In this document: one piece after another, positions 27,020 to 38,992 of the stretch | How the letters are laid out: the number at the start of each line of letters is the position of its first letter | Numbering within the stretch: the first letter of the stretch is position 1 | NCBI GenBank assembly: GCA_023667095.1 | Contig: JAMPAT010000001.1 | Coordinates: 277,677 to 341,676, forward strand | Direction: 5' to 3' | DNA length: 64,000 nucleotides | DNA from: Bacteroidales bacterium | GTDB lineage: Bacteria; Bacteroidota; Bacteroidia; Bacteroidales; UBA932 | The notes under the pieces: generated by a model | What the model saw: the letters and a program-made list of their open reading frames with translations, nothing else | The model's database searches: none | Told to the model about the DNA's origin: nothing | Position numbers and translations under genes: made by a program

Positions 27020-28507
27020 CTATTGGCGGAATGCAAGTATATCAGGTGCTACAGCATCCATGCCAAGGATTGAAGCACATGTGAAGACCGAAGTCATTGA
27101 CACTCCAAGAATCCCGTGAAGGTTGAGGCTCTGCCCTGTCAGCAGCAGGTTCGGCACCGGTGTCTTTGGGGTCAGCACAGTAGTCATCGGACTGCGCCAG
27201 TCTTTCCTCACCCCATAGGCTGAACCACTGCAAGTACCTGTGTAGCAGTGATATGAAAGAGGAGTACTTGTATATACCCTGTCCACTGCATCCCTAAGTT
27301 CCGGCAATCTCCTCGAAGCCAGCTCGATGCAGGCTTCCGTCCTGGCATTCTTGAACTCCACATAATCCTCCCCCCTGTGCCCGATCCTTGTATCTGTCCA
27401 TTTCTCGACCTCACTCCAGTGCATCGGTGAAAGCAGGTCGATGCTTATTGCATCGTCAGCATTGTCGTACGGCACTGCCCAGTTCAGCAGCACGCTGTCC
27501 ACAGACGAAGGCGAAGGTCTCCAAAGGTCGGCATCAGCGCGGTGCACATATATATTCCTGTTCATATATGGCATGCTGTCAGGCTTCAGGCGTACATTTG
27601 CAGTAAACATCCCGAATGTATTCTCAAGGGAAGACATCCTTGAACGGTATATTTTCCTTATGCATTTCGTATCCTCCACAAGGGACAGCGTCACAGACGG
27701 ATGCACACTGGAGATAACCCAGTCCGCAGAAAGAATCTGCTCTCCGTTGACAACGACCTCTGCAATCCTGCCGTCCCTCTCCCTCATCGAGGTAACCTTC
27801 GAATCGGAAAGGACCTTTCCTCCCATCGCCCTTATGCTTGCAGCAAGGCTGTCTGCAATAAGCGACCCGCCTCCCCTCAGCCTCCACGAGCTCTGGATGA
27901 ACGAATTGTTTATCTGTGCAAATACATAGAGAGGAAGCGATTCTGCATTCAGTTCCATCTTTAGGGAAGTCCCGGACAGTACCTTCCTCAGCAAAGGGTC
28001 GGATATTGTCTCCTCCAGGAATTCATACGCAGAACGTGAAAACAGTGACCGGGTATAGAAATCTTCCATATTCCTTGGCTTGAAGCTGTCGAATATATGC
28101 TCCCCGACCTCCTTGAGGAAAGCCGTATACCTTCGGATTCCATCCTTCTCCCGGGGGAACATCTCTGTCAGCCTCTCTGCAAACAGCCCATGTCCGCTTG
28201 CAAACGGGAAAGACCTGTCCCCAATCACGACCTCGTCAAAGCATTCGCGGTCAAGCTCCACCCATGGAAGATCCATCAAGCCGAAATACCTGAAAAGAGG
28301 ATAAAGCGAGCCTTCCGGATTCAGTCCGCCGACATAGTGGAAACCGGTGTCAAAGAGTGCCCGTCCACGCACAAAGCTCTGCAGACACCCTCCTATCTGG
28401 CTGTTCTGTTCAAGGATGGTGACATCCATGCCTTTCTTTGCAAGGATATATCCGCATTCAAGGCCTCCAAGGCCGCTTCCTATGATTATAACACTACCCG
28501 ATGCCAT
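27020..28507 (-). CDS. Phytoene-desaturase-like FAD/NAD(P) oxidoreductase
   Basis: 495 residues. The N-terminal dinucleotide loop is VIIIGSGLGGLECGYILAKK, followed by LEQNSQIGGCLQSF, a CrtI/carotenoid-isomerase-type signature. Other blocks are GTGFHYVGG-like text at FDTGFHYVGGLNPEG, and the C-terminal NLLLTGQSLNLHGILGVSMT where the FAD ribityl contact lies. In flexirubin and some aryl-polyene clusters a related oxidoreductase is present; here it might desaturate or isomerise the acyl chain. The substrate is inferred only from the neighbours. It is separated by 9 nt from the MMPL gene. Confidence 0.82.
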   Translation of the reverse strand: MASGSVIIIGSGLGGLECGYILAKKGMDVTILEQNSQIGGCLQSFVRGRALFDTGFHYVGGLNPEGSLYPLFRYFGLMDLPWVELDRECFDEVVIGDRSFPFASGHGLFAERLTEMFPREKDGIRRYTAFLKEVGEHIFDSFKPRNMEDFYTRSLFSRSAYEFLEETISDPLLRKVLSGTSLKMELNAESLPLYVFAQINNSFIQSSWRLRGGGSLIADSLAASIRAMGGKVLSDSKVTSMRERDGRIAEVVVNGEQILSADWVISSVHPSVTLSLVEDTKCIRKIYRSRMSSLENTFGMFTANVRLKPDSMPYMNRNIYVHRADADLWRPSPSSVDSVLLNWAVPYDNADDAISIDLLSPMHWSEVEKWTDTRIGHRGEDYVEFKNARTEACIELASRRLPELRDAVDRVYTSTPLSYHCYTGTCSGSAYGVRKDWRSPMTTVLTPKTPVPNLLLTGQSLNLHGILGVSMTSVFTCASILGMDAVAPDILAFRQ

Positions 28508-28516
28508 AATTCTGTA

Positions 28517-30991
28517 TTATTCTTCCTTTTTTCCGAAACGTCTGCGGAAATATTTCACCTTCATCATCTGACGGAACAGGAAAGGCTGCATTGAATATGT
28601 CAGGAGAATTGTTGACCCCATTCCTATCAATGTGCTTACGCCTATCGAATGGATTGCCGGATGTGTTGCAAAAAGCAGTGAGACAACTACAACAATCAGC
28701 ACAAAGGCAGAGAAGAAGATAGCTGTCTTGTGGTATATAAGCAGCCTGTCGTCCTTTCCAGAGGCCTTCGAAAGCAGCCCGTTCATCACAAATATGCTGT
28801 AGTCTACACCGATTCCGAAAATGAAAGTGGCGATGACGATGTTTATCAGGTTGAACTGCATGGCAAATATCCCCATGACTCCCCTTACCACATACCAGCT
28901 CAGGCCCATCGGCAGGAACGCCAGTACCGCCAGGGAAAGGCTCCTGAACGAAAGCAGAAGCACGATGAAGACAAAAATTGTCGAAATCCCGAGAATCACA
29001 TTGAAGTCATCGTTCAGGATACGCACCATGTCATTGGTATAGTAGAAAGGGTCGATTACAACAGCATGCGGCAATGAAGCCACAGCATCGTTGACTGCCA
29101 TCCTGTCCTGCTCAGGCATGAGCACAGAGGTGAAGACCATGAACTGTCCGTCAATTGTCTCCTCTATGAAATTGCAGAGAAGTTCATCCGGAAGCACACC
29201 GGCTTCATAAAGGGAAGAAGGCACATAGTCTGCCGTGACCATCGCAAAGAACGGTTCAAACAGGTCGGACGGAATTCCGCATTCTGCAGCGGCACGGCTG
29301 ATTGCATTCCTGACGTCCCTTACCCTTGTTCCTGTCCAGTAGGCATTCCATCTGTCAATCCTCTCCTTCCGGGCTGATTCCGTAATAAACAGGTTCGATA
29401 CCTTGGAATACTGTTTCACAATGCCTTGACTCTCCATTGAATCAAGAACAGAGACAATTCCCCGGCTTCCTTCAAGGGCTTCATCGAGGGTGTTCCCTGT
29501 AGAGGCATAATACATGGAGACCAGTCCCCTGTTGTTTTTCTCCGCATATATCTTTCCTGACCTCACCACTGAAGGCTCATTGTATCCTATGTGCTTGAGG
29601 TCGCTGTCGAATGTCACCCACCTCTGTGTATAGCAGCAGACTGCACATACAACGGCAATAAGGGCCAGGAGCCATCTGCATCTGTCAAGTGGATATGAGT
29701 TTATCCTGTCAAGGAGAGCAAAGGCCTTTTCATTCTTGCGGTTGTTCTCCGGACGGAAGAAATGAGGCAGGAAGACAAGTGCAAAAAGCGTTGTCCCCAC
29801 CATGGCAAAGGAAGCGAATATGCCAAAGTCACGCAAAAGCTCGCTCTGGGTGAACAGCAGTCCGGCGAATGCACCTATGGTTGTAAGGCACCCGAGGCAT
29901 ACCGGCGTAGCCTGGTCCCTGAGGACCTGCACCGGGTCTCCGACATATTTATAATGTGTAAGCACATGCAGGCAGTAGCTCAATGCCACTCCGAGCACAA
30001 GCGCACCAAGGCCTATCGCCATGAGCGACATCCCGCCCTTGATCCAGTAGACACATGCCAATGAGAAGAATGCCCCGTAGATGACCGGTGCGAGCAGCAT
30101 AGGCAAAGTCCCCTTGCCCTTGAAGCAGAACCCTATGACAAGGCATATCAGGATGAGCGATATGCCTATGGTCAGGATCAGGTCCCTCTTGATATATCTC
30201 GAATTGAATACGCTCTGTACCGGAGCACCATGGAAAAGCACCTCGGCATCGGGATGCCCTGCAGTAAAGTCTGCTATCTCGTCCTCGATCATCTCCACAA
30301 GCGCAGTCCCTGCCTTTGAATCCATCGAATTGAATTCAGGAGAAAGGAAGACAAGTGCTACAGTGCTGTCCGGGCAGAACAGATGACCTTCCACCATTGT
30401 GTAGCCGGTACCGCCTCCCATAATAGCCTCTGCCTGAGGCAGGAGAGCCTTGCGGAGGGCTGCAGGGTCCTGGGCAACCATCGAGGTTATGTTCCCGTCT
30501 TCATCTGAATCGAGAAGTTCCCTGTTGACCTTCATCTGCAAGGATATTGCATCAGGCTCCAGCAGCCTGTCGAACTCGCGGTAGGCAGAAGTATCCACAA
30601 GCAGAGGGACATTGTTCATCGCATAGTCCAGGGCATTCATCATGACATCTTCACTGATGCCGTTGAGAATACCTGCAATGTATCCGTTCGCATCTCTTTC
30701 CGCAAGTCCCTCCACAAATTCATCGCTATAAGCGGCAAGCACAGACGGGTCAATGTCGCCGTCCTTTCCGAGAATCTGTATGAAAATCTTGTCCTTTACC
30801 TTCAGGTTGCTGAATGCGAGCCCGCTCTCCTCGGCCTTGTCCGAGGACGGAAGAAGCTTTGAAATGTCCTCCTCGTACTTGAGCCTTGCACCGAAAAAGA
30901 CAAACAGTACAAACGAACCGAGAAGAAGTATCCACATCAGCGGACGCCTTTTCTCCAGGAATCTATATATAGCAATAAAAAATCTGTCCAT
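28517..30991 (-). CDS. MMPL/RND-family lipid exporter
   Basis: 824 residues from the ATG at 30991 (MDRFFIAIYRFLEKRRPLMW); ATGs at 31006, 31045 and 31048 are possible. Two RND-like halves each have one N-terminal helix, a large extracytoplasmic loop, then five clustered helices: LILTIGISLILICLVIGFCF with ALVLGVALSYCLHVLTHYKY in the first, and VILGISTIFVFIVLLLSFRS with IFGIGVDYSIFVMNG in the second. The GxxxDYSIF motif is typical of MMPL proteins. It is the counterpart of the ApeM-type exporter in aryl-polyene clusters and probably moves the lipid product out of the inner membrane toward the LolA-like carrier. Confidence 0.88.
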   Translation of the reverse strand: MDRFFIAIYRFLEKRRPLMWILLLGSFVLFVFFGARLKYEEDISKLLPSSDKAEESGLAFSNLKVKDKIFIQILGKDGDIDPSVLAAYSDEFVEGLAERDANGYIAGILNGISEDVMMNALDYAMNNVPLLVDTSAYREFDRLLEPDAISLQMKVNRELLDSDEDGNITSMVAQDPAALRKALLPQAEAIMGGGTGYTMVEGHLFCPDSTVALVFLSPEFNSMDSKAGTALVEMIEDEIADFTAGHPDAEVLFHGAPVQSVFNSRYIKRDLILTIGISLILICLVIGFCFKGKGTLPMLLAPVIYGAFFSLACVYWIKGGMSLMAIGLGALVLGVALSYCLHVLTHYKYVGDPVQVLRDQATPVCLGCLTTIGAFAGLLFTQSELLRDFGIFASFAMVGTTLFALVFLPHFFRPENNRKNEKAFALLDRINSYPLDRCRWLLALIAVVCAVCCYTQRWVTFDSDLKHIGYNEPSVVRSGKIYAEKNNRGLVSMYYASTGNTLDEALEGSRGIVSVLDSMESQGIVKQYSKVSNLFITESARKERIDRWNAYWTGTRVRDVRNAISRAAAECGIPSDLFEPFFAMVTADYVPSSLYEAGVLPDELLCNFIEETIDGQFMVFTSVLMPEQDRMAVNDAVASLPHAVVIDPFYYTNDMVRILNDDFNVILGISTIFVFIVLLLSFRSLSLAVLAFLPMGLSWYVVRGVMGIFAMQFNLINIVIATFIFGIGVDYSIFVMNGLLSKASGKDDRLLIYHKTAIFFSAFVLIVVVVSLLFATHPAIHSIGVSTLIGMGSTILLTYSMQPFLFRQMMKVKYFRRRFGKKEE

Positions 30992-31060
30992 TACAATAAA
31001 CTTCATTTTGACATGATTTGCCGCATGTGCCACATACTGCGGCATCATGGAGCCTCAGAG

Positions 31061-31480
31061 TCAGTCATCAATGCCGTGCTCACGCTTCCACTTTTCGAAA
31101 AAAAGCGGGCATGACGGCTCGAATTCACCCTCGCGGGTAGTGAACAGCTGTGTAGTGACAGCCGTCAGTATCAAGGCGTTGTCGCTTTCACGCCTTATCT
31201 CATAGTCAAACATAAGCTTCGCACCGCGTGCCTTGTGGTAGGATATCTTCACCAGCAGGACATCGTCTACCGTAGCCACATGATGATAGCGTAGCTGCAT
31301 GTCAAACATCGGGGCAAAATACCCGCTGTCGAAGATATGCATATATTCAAGGCCGAATTCACGTCCGAAAGCCTCCCTTGCATCCTCCATATACTTCACG
31401 TAGTTGCCATGCCATACCATCCTTATGGCATCAACCTCAGAAAAGCGCACTGTCACGCGTACTGCAGTTTCAAGTTCCAT
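31061..31480 (-). CDS. Acyl-CoA/acyl-ACP thioesterase, 4-hydroxybenzoyl-CoA thioesterase-like
   Basis: 139 residues from the ATG at 31480 (the frame opens with TTG 24 nt up). A single hotdog domain with the characteristic motif RFSEVDAIRMVWHGNYVKYM followed by EDAREAFGREFG; in the YbgC-type family the catalytic Asp lies in the xxxDxxxxVxxxxYxxyxe pattern seen here. It could release or edit acyl chains from the ACP, matching the thioesterase (ApeK-type) of related clusters. It lies between the dehydratase and the exporter gene. Confidence 0.88.
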   Translation of the reverse strand: MELETAVRVTVRFSEVDAIRMVWHGNYVKYMEDAREAFGREFGLEYMHIFDSGYFAPMFDMQLRYHHVATVDDVLLVKISYHKARGAKLMFDYEIRRESDNALILTAVTTQLFTTREGEFEPSCPLFFEKWKREHGIDD

Positions 31481-31505
31481 ACTATCCAATATCCTGTGGA
31501 CCAAA

Positions 31506-31934
31506 TTAATCTTCCTTGATAAAGATCTTCATCCTGCAGGTGGCAATAGCTGTGTCACCTGACTTTACCGTCGCTGAAAGCAGGGTTATTCCGGCTGCCT
31601 CGCCGAGAATCTGCAGATACGTATGCATTTCCTCCCCAGCTTGAGGAAGACGGTCTATACGGAACTGCTTGATTTCGCCTATGAAGCCAAGCTTTGGAGG
31701 AAGTCCCTGACGGAATGTGCCATATCCGGCAAACGCTGCTGCGGACTGGGCTACATGCTCGATAAGTCCGGGCTCCCTGAGGCATCCTTCCTGGACAAAC
31801 ACATTGTCCTCTTTAATATGAAGCCCTGTCTCTGCCTCGGTGTCCGTGGCAGAATACAGGGTATCAACCATTACAATCGGGGGACGCTGCGGTATAAGGC
31901 CATATACCTGCTCCCCGACAAACAATGCGTCCAT
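31506..31934 (-). CDS. 3-hydroxyacyl-ACP dehydratase (ApeP/FabZ-like hotdog protein)
   Basis: 142 residues. Hotdog fold with LIPQRPPIVMVDTLYSA near the N-terminus, equivalent to the LPHRxPxLxVD entry of FabZ, and GLIEHVAQSAAAFAGY, equivalent to the catalytic helix (the Glu and the Gln-Ser-Ala pattern). The catalytic His of FabZ (in LPHR) is replaced by Gln here, with His in IEHVAQ nearby, as in ApeP-like dehydratases. It would dehydrate the 3-hydroxyacyl-ACP intermediate. The start overlaps the ACP stop by 1 nt. Confidence 0.82.
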   Translation of the reverse strand: MDALFVGEQVYGLIPQRPPIVMVDTLYSATDTEAETGLHIKEDNVFVQEGCLREPGLIEHVAQSAAAFAGYGTFRQGLPPKLGFIGEIKQFRIDRLPQAGEEMHTYLQILGEAAGITLLSATVKSGDTAIATCRMKIFIKED

Positions 31935-32176
31935 TAGTTCTGATGTTCAACGAGATAATCGTAAAGAGCGCCGAAAGTCTTGATCTGCGCAACGTCAGAT
32001 CCCTTGATCTTTACGCCGGACTCAGACTCTACAAGGGCAACCATATCAACAAGGCTAAGGCTGTCAAGCTCAAGTGTCCCCTTGATATCTCCATCAGGAG
32101 TGATATCCTCTACATCGATTTCAAACTCCTCTGCAAGTGCAGCATTGATTTTTTCAATAAGTTCCTGTTTTTCCAT
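31934..32176 (-). CDS. Acyl carrier protein
   Basis: 80 residues, acidic, four-helix ACP pattern. The phosphopantetheine serine is Ser39 in LELDSLSLVDM. It is a cluster-specific ACP and not the housekeeping AcpP, judged from its position among cluster genes and its divergent DITPDGDIKGTLEL approach to the serine. It carries the growing chain between the ketosynthase, ketoreductase and dehydratase. Confidence 0.93.
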   Translation of the reverse strand: MEKQELIEKINAALAEEFEIDVEDITPDGDIKGTLELDSLSLVDMVALVESESGVKIKGSDVAQIKTFGALYDYLVEHQN

Positions 32177-32234
32177 GACTTTATGTATTTTGATTGTTTT
32201 CTGGCATTTGGCAAGGCCATCCCGCCATTGAGTT

Positions 32235-33455
32235 TTACATATTCCTGATAATCAGCGTTGAATTGGTACCTCCAAAGCCGAATGAATTGCTGAGGAATGT
32301 ATCGAAATGCTTGTTGATTGTCTGTGCCGGGATAAGCAGGTGCTCTGAAGCCTCGTCAGGATTCTCAAAATTAATGTTCCCGGCGATGAAGTCATTCTTC
32401 ATCATAAGCATTGAATAAATCACCTCGCTGGCACCGGCCATCCACATTTCATGTCCTGTCTGGCTCTTTGTACTGGTGACCTCCACGCTCTTTTCCCCGA
32501 ACACATTGAATATGGCCTTGGCCTCATTCGTGTCACCAACATGTGTAGAAGTAGCATGCGCATTCACATATCCGATTTCCCTTATATCGATTCCGGCTCT
32601 CTGGATAGCCATCTTCAATGACCTTGTAGGCCCATCCACGTTAGGTGAGGAGATATGGTCCCCATTTGATGAGAATCCATATCCGAGTACTTCGGCAAGG
32701 ATTGGGGCACCGCGGCGGATTGCTGACTCATAGCTTTCAAGAATCACGGTTGCTGCTCCGCCACCCGGTACAAGTCCGTCACGGTCACGGTCGAAAGGAC
32801 GGCTTGCCTTTGCCGGCTCGGACTCACGTACGGAAAATGCAGATATTCCGTCAAATGAGCCGATTGAGAACGGGTTGACCTCCTGTGCTCCACCGCAGAC
32901 CACCATCTCCTGGAGACCGTTCTGGATAAGGAGCGCACCGAGACCGATTGCGTGTGAACCGCTGGCACATGCGCCTGATACAGTCAGGTTGATGCCTTTG
33001 AGCTTGAATATGCACCCAAGGTTCATCGTCACTGTAGAGTTCATTGACTGGAAGATAGCACCTGAACCGCAAAGGGTTGTATCTTTCTTTTCACGCATTG
33101 TGTCCACAGCCTTCACAACAGGATCTGCAGAACTGTCATTTCCATAGAGGAGCCCCACCTCATGGGCATTCAGATAGTCCTGGTCAATGCCGGCCTGTCT
33201 AAGTGCGTCAACAGTTGCACAATATGCATATTTTGCCTGTTCCGGCATATAGACCCTCTGTGAACGGCTCAATTCCTTCTTGAGGTCAGGAATATCCAGT
33301 TTCGCTGTCAATGCCGAGCGGAATCCCATCTCCTTTCTTGCAGGATCGAAGATTATACCTGACTTTCCGGTATAGAGGGAATCCCTGACTTCATCCAGGG
33401 TCTTGCCAAGGCAGGAATAAATTCCCATTCCGGTAATTACAACTCTGTTTTGCAT
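32235..33455 (-). CDS. Beta-ketoacyl-ACP synthase (FabF/ApeO-like)
   Basis: 406 residues. The thiolase-fold Cys-His-His triad is complete: Cys163 in TVSGACASGSHAIG, His300 in VNAHATSTHVGDTNE and His335 in SQTGHEMWMAGASE. The N-terminus RVVITGMGIYSCLG is typical of FabF/FabB enzymes. It elongates an ACP-bound chain with malonyl units. It is the only ketosynthase of the cluster; aryl-polyene clusters normally carry two or three, so this enzyme would have to do all rounds or work with the housekeeping FabF. Confidence 0.93.
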   Translation of the reverse strand: MQNRVVITGMGIYSCLGKTLDEVRDSLYTGKSGIIFDPARKEMGFRSALTAKLDIPDLKKELSRSQRVYMPEQAKYAYCATVDALRQAGIDQDYLNAHEVGLLYGNDSSADPVVKAVDTMREKKDTTLCGSGAIFQSMNSTVTMNLGCIFKLKGINLTVSGACASGSHAIGLGALLIQNGLQEMVVCGGAQEVNPFSIGSFDGISAFSVRESEPAKASRPFDRDRDGLVPGGGAATVILESYESAIRRGAPILAEVLGYGFSSNGDHISSPNVDGPTRSLKMAIQRAGIDIREIGYVNAHATSTHVGDTNEAKAIFNVFGEKSVEVTSTKSQTGHEMWMAGASEVIYSMLMMKNDFIAGNINFENPDEASEHLLIPAQTINKHFDTFLSNSFGFGGTNSTLIIRNM

Positions 33456-33466
33456 AAGATATATCT

Positions 33467-34822
33467 TTACTTTTTATTTCTGAAAATATTGTCAAGCCTT
33501 CTGTATATGCTTTTCCTAAGGCTCCTCAGGCTTGCCATTGTGGCACCGTCTTGCCTGCTGAGGAATTTAATGTCCTGGACAAGGCGCTTCACGAAGTTCG
33601 CATAATCCTGTGCAAAGATGAATATTGCAGGGAAAAGCAGCACCCATGCAGCTGCGGCCCACCAGCTGATGAACAGCCCGGCAAGCACAAAGGTCAATAC
33701 AGAGAATATCGGAATCCAGAAAAGCACACTCAATGCAATCAGGAAAGTGCTTTCCATCATCCTGTCCTTCATCCTCACGTCTGCAAAATAGTATGCGGCC
33801 CCCCACATTATCACAGTTGGCCACAAAGTGAACAACGCCACCGGAAGGAGCACCATAGCTGCAAGAAGTTTCAATGAAACGGCAATAGCAGACGGAGCCT
33901 TGTCAAAATGGCGGTCAGCTATACCGAGACGCTCTATTCCAGTCTTCAAAGCTACGGCATCATCATACAGTGCCTGTGTCTTTTCCGGCTCATCCTCCTT
34001 TGCCTGCGCAAGGGCAGCCACAAACTTCTTGTCGGAAATGAGACGGTCCGGAAGTTCTGTACATGAGTTTTCCTCTGCCAGCATTGCACCGTATGTCTCA
34101 CGCAGGAAGTCTATGGAATCATAGTTATCAACATCCCTGACATCAAGCATAAGCCCGGAAATCTGTTTGCGCACCAGTTTGTTCACCTCGCGCTGGGCAG
34201 TACGGGGCTTAGTCTTGTAAAGTTCATAGTAAGGCGCAAGGGAAATTGGTGTCCCGTACTTTATCATCAACTGATTACGTATTCCAAAATAGTTGCTGTA
34301 ATGGTTGCAGCTCGGGAGGATGAATATCTCTTTCTCGAAATTGCCCATTTCAGCAGCCTCGAATGCAAGCTTTGTGTATCCGTATGAGAATGTACCGAGC
34401 CAGCGTTTGTCCTGATGCCCGGCCTCCGGATACATGGCAACCGTCTCCCCGTCAAGGAGAGCCTTTTCCGATATCTTGAAAGTATCGGCATTCTTGCTCA
34501 GTGACTCCTCGCCCTCATGGTCAATCCTGAATGCAGGGAGAAGCCCGATTGCACGGAGAAACCTATTTGCCACAGGATGCAGTGCAAACACATCGGCCCT
34601 TGTAAGTACATGGGGTTTCCTGTCACGGAATGACATCACTATTCCAAGAGGGTCGCTTACACCGTTCTGATGATTCGAGACAATAAGAAGCGGAGTTCCC
34701 GGTGCCGGGACATTCTCCGTGTCCACATTATAGGTCCTGGTGTAGCAGACCTTGTCGTGGTAGAATCTGATATATGACTTGAAGAGCCGGTACACGGCCC
34801 CCGGTTTTCTGGTTGGTTCCAT
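33467..34822 (-). CDS. 1-acyl-sn-glycerol-3-phosphate acyltransferase-like protein (PlsC family) with C-terminal helices
   Basis: 451 residues. The acyltransferase domain (about 25-270) shows LLIVSNHQNGVSDPLGIVMS, the second motif LPAFRIDHEGEES, and the third motif MYPEAGHQDKRWLGTFSYGY. The first motif spaces His and Asp by five residues where classical PlsC has four (HX4D). Residues about 340-420 hold three or four hydrophobic segments (LLPVALFTLWPTVIMWGAAY, LIALSVLFWIPIFSVLTFVL). It probably transfers the cluster's acyl product, or a fatty acid, to a lipid backbone. It is the first gene of the cluster, with the promoter just upstream. Confidence 0.82.
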   Translation of the reverse strand: MEPTRKPGAVYRLFKSYIRFYHDKVCYTRTYNVDTENVPAPGTPLLIVSNHQNGVSDPLGIVMSFRDRKPHVLTRADVFALHPVANRFLRAIGLLPAFRIDHEGEESLSKNADTFKISEKALLDGETVAMYPEAGHQDKRWLGTFSYGYTKLAFEAAEMGNFEKEIFILPSCNHYSNYFGIRNQLMIKYGTPISLAPYYELYKTKPRTAQREVNKLVRKQISGLMLDVRDVDNYDSIDFLRETYGAMLAEENSCTELPDRLISDKKFVAALAQAKEDEPEKTQALYDDAVALKTGIERLGIADRHFDKAPSAIAVSLKLLAAMVLLPVALFTLWPTVIMWGAAYYFADVRMKDRMMESTFLIALSVLFWIPIFSVLTFVLAGLFISWWAAAAWVLLFPAIFIFAQDYANFVKRLVQDIKFLSRQDGATMASLRSLRKSIYRRLDNIFRNKK

Positions 34823-34878
34823 TTCAGTACACAGTCTTTAACAATTTCCGCACATGCATAATCAGATGCGAAAACGCA

Positions 34879-34910
34879 CAAAGTTAAATAAAAGTTTAGT
34901 TAATTTGAAA
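34879..34910 (-). promoter_or_regulatory. Promoter of the acyl/polyene cluster
   Basis: On the minus strand: TTTC (34907-34910), 20 nt, TAACTTTG (34879-34886). The predicted start near 34872 gives a leader of about 50 nt. The nine genes downstream are all on the same strand with short gaps or overlaps. Confidence 0.55.
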
Positions 34911-35082
34911 GACTGGACAGCTGTATAACGCAAATTAAACCATAAAAAAGTATATTTTGACAAGATTCCAAAAGACCCAAATGATGTTTATTCCTAATAT
35001 ACAGCAACATATCCAGAAACACATAATACGGCGGCACCGCATGGAAATGCAATGCCGCCGCACATATATCAGCAGATTTAAC

Positions 35083-38184
<3,102 letters not shown>

Positions 38185-38368
38185 CTATGTAGCAGAATTA
38201 TCCGCTTAAAACATTTGCCTTTTATCTATGGCCAGGCAAATTTAAGCAAATCTTTCCGGACTTTCCAATATAATAACGACTTGACTTCATTTTACCTTAC
38301 CTCCGGTTTTCGCATAAAATACAATTCACTCTATATCACTAAAATACGTATAATCTAGACTGGAATAC

Positions 38369-38383
38369 AAGTCCGACGGACTT
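38369..38383. repeat. Short palindrome AAGTCCG-A-CGGACTT
   Basis: A perfect 7-bp inverted repeat around a single base, at the left edge of the palindrome-rich region. It might be an operator-size site; no matching copy was noticed elsewhere in the window. Confidence 0.5.
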
Positions 38384-38394
38384 ACATGACGGAG

Positions 38395-38418
38395 CTGCAG
38401 GGGCTTATATGCCTGCAG
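38395..38418. repeat. Inverted repeat CTGCAGG-N10-CCTGCAG
   Basis: Perfect 7-bp arms with a 10-nt spacer. The CAGG/CCTG core and the 10-nt spacer match the larger palindrome at 38681-38718. Confidence 0.55.
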
Positions 38419-38470
38419 ACCTGTGCTGCCGGAGTTCAGCAGACCTGTACTGCCAGTTCAGCAGACATGG
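38415..38470. repeat. Short tandem repeat, about 24-nt unit
   Basis: Units start at 38415 (24 nt), 38439 (22 nt, two bases shorter and one substitution) and 38461 (partial). Each begins GCAGAC and the first two end AGTTCA. Confidence 0.6.
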
Positions 38471-38680
38471 ACATGATGACAGGGTTTCCATTGAAAGACA
38501 GCAAGAGGGCAACTCAAAAGGAAACCACAACATCCGCAGCCGGGAGGACGACTTGACAGGGAGACAGAACATATGAAGCCATAGAAGAACAAATGAAAAG
38601 GCAATTCAACATGGCTGGCTCCCTGTTGAGAATATATCGGCATCCTCAGATTACAGTTGGCACTGAAATGAGCCAGAAGC

Positions 38681-38718
38681 TGGTGCAGGTTGGTATGTTA
38701 AGTAACCAACCTGCACCA
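38681..38718. repeat. Perfect 14-bp palindrome with 10-nt spacer
   Basis: TGGTGCAGGTTGGT (38681-38694) and its exact complement ACCAACCTGCACCA (38705-38718) flank ATGTTAAGTA. There is no T-run after either arm, so it is not a standard terminator. An outer TTGGCAC/GTGCCA pair frames it. Confidence 0.75.
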
Positions 38719-38758
38719 ACAATGTGCCACCGGTGACGTATAATACAGGTTTGAGGGA

Positions 38759-38786
38759 CAGGTTGGCAGCAACATTGACCAACCTG
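38759..38786. repeat. Inverted repeat CAGGTTGG-N12-CCAACCTG
   Basis: Perfect 8-bp arms identical to the inner part of the 38681-38718 palindrome, 40 bp away. It appears to be a second, shorter copy of the same motif. Confidence 0.65.
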
Positions 38787-38978
38787 CGCACATTTGCCTG
38801 CTATAGCAGCTATTTTTCATTAGAACGGAAACCAGCCACATTTGAGAATAGACCTGTGACTAAAGAGGCAATTCTACAGGGAGTCACCCCCATCGCTCCC
38901 TTGCCAGAACATCACTGTCCATAAATAAATTTACACTTCATGCACGCTGCAGGCATCCGCATTCTGAAAAATATATGA

Positions 38979-38986
38979 TATATTTG
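38979..38986 (+). promoter_or_regulatory. -7 box TATATTTG of murI
   Basis: A perfect -7 consensus only 6 nt before the preferred murI ATG at 38993. The mRNA could therefore be leaderless or nearly so. No clear -33 element. Confidence 0.45.
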
Positions 38987-38992
38987 CAGGAT

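Noticed and set aside
38369..38786. Possible CRISPR array or leader
   Set aside because: The repeats are palindromes and short tandem copies of differing length, not equal repeats with equal spacers, and no cas gene is in the window.
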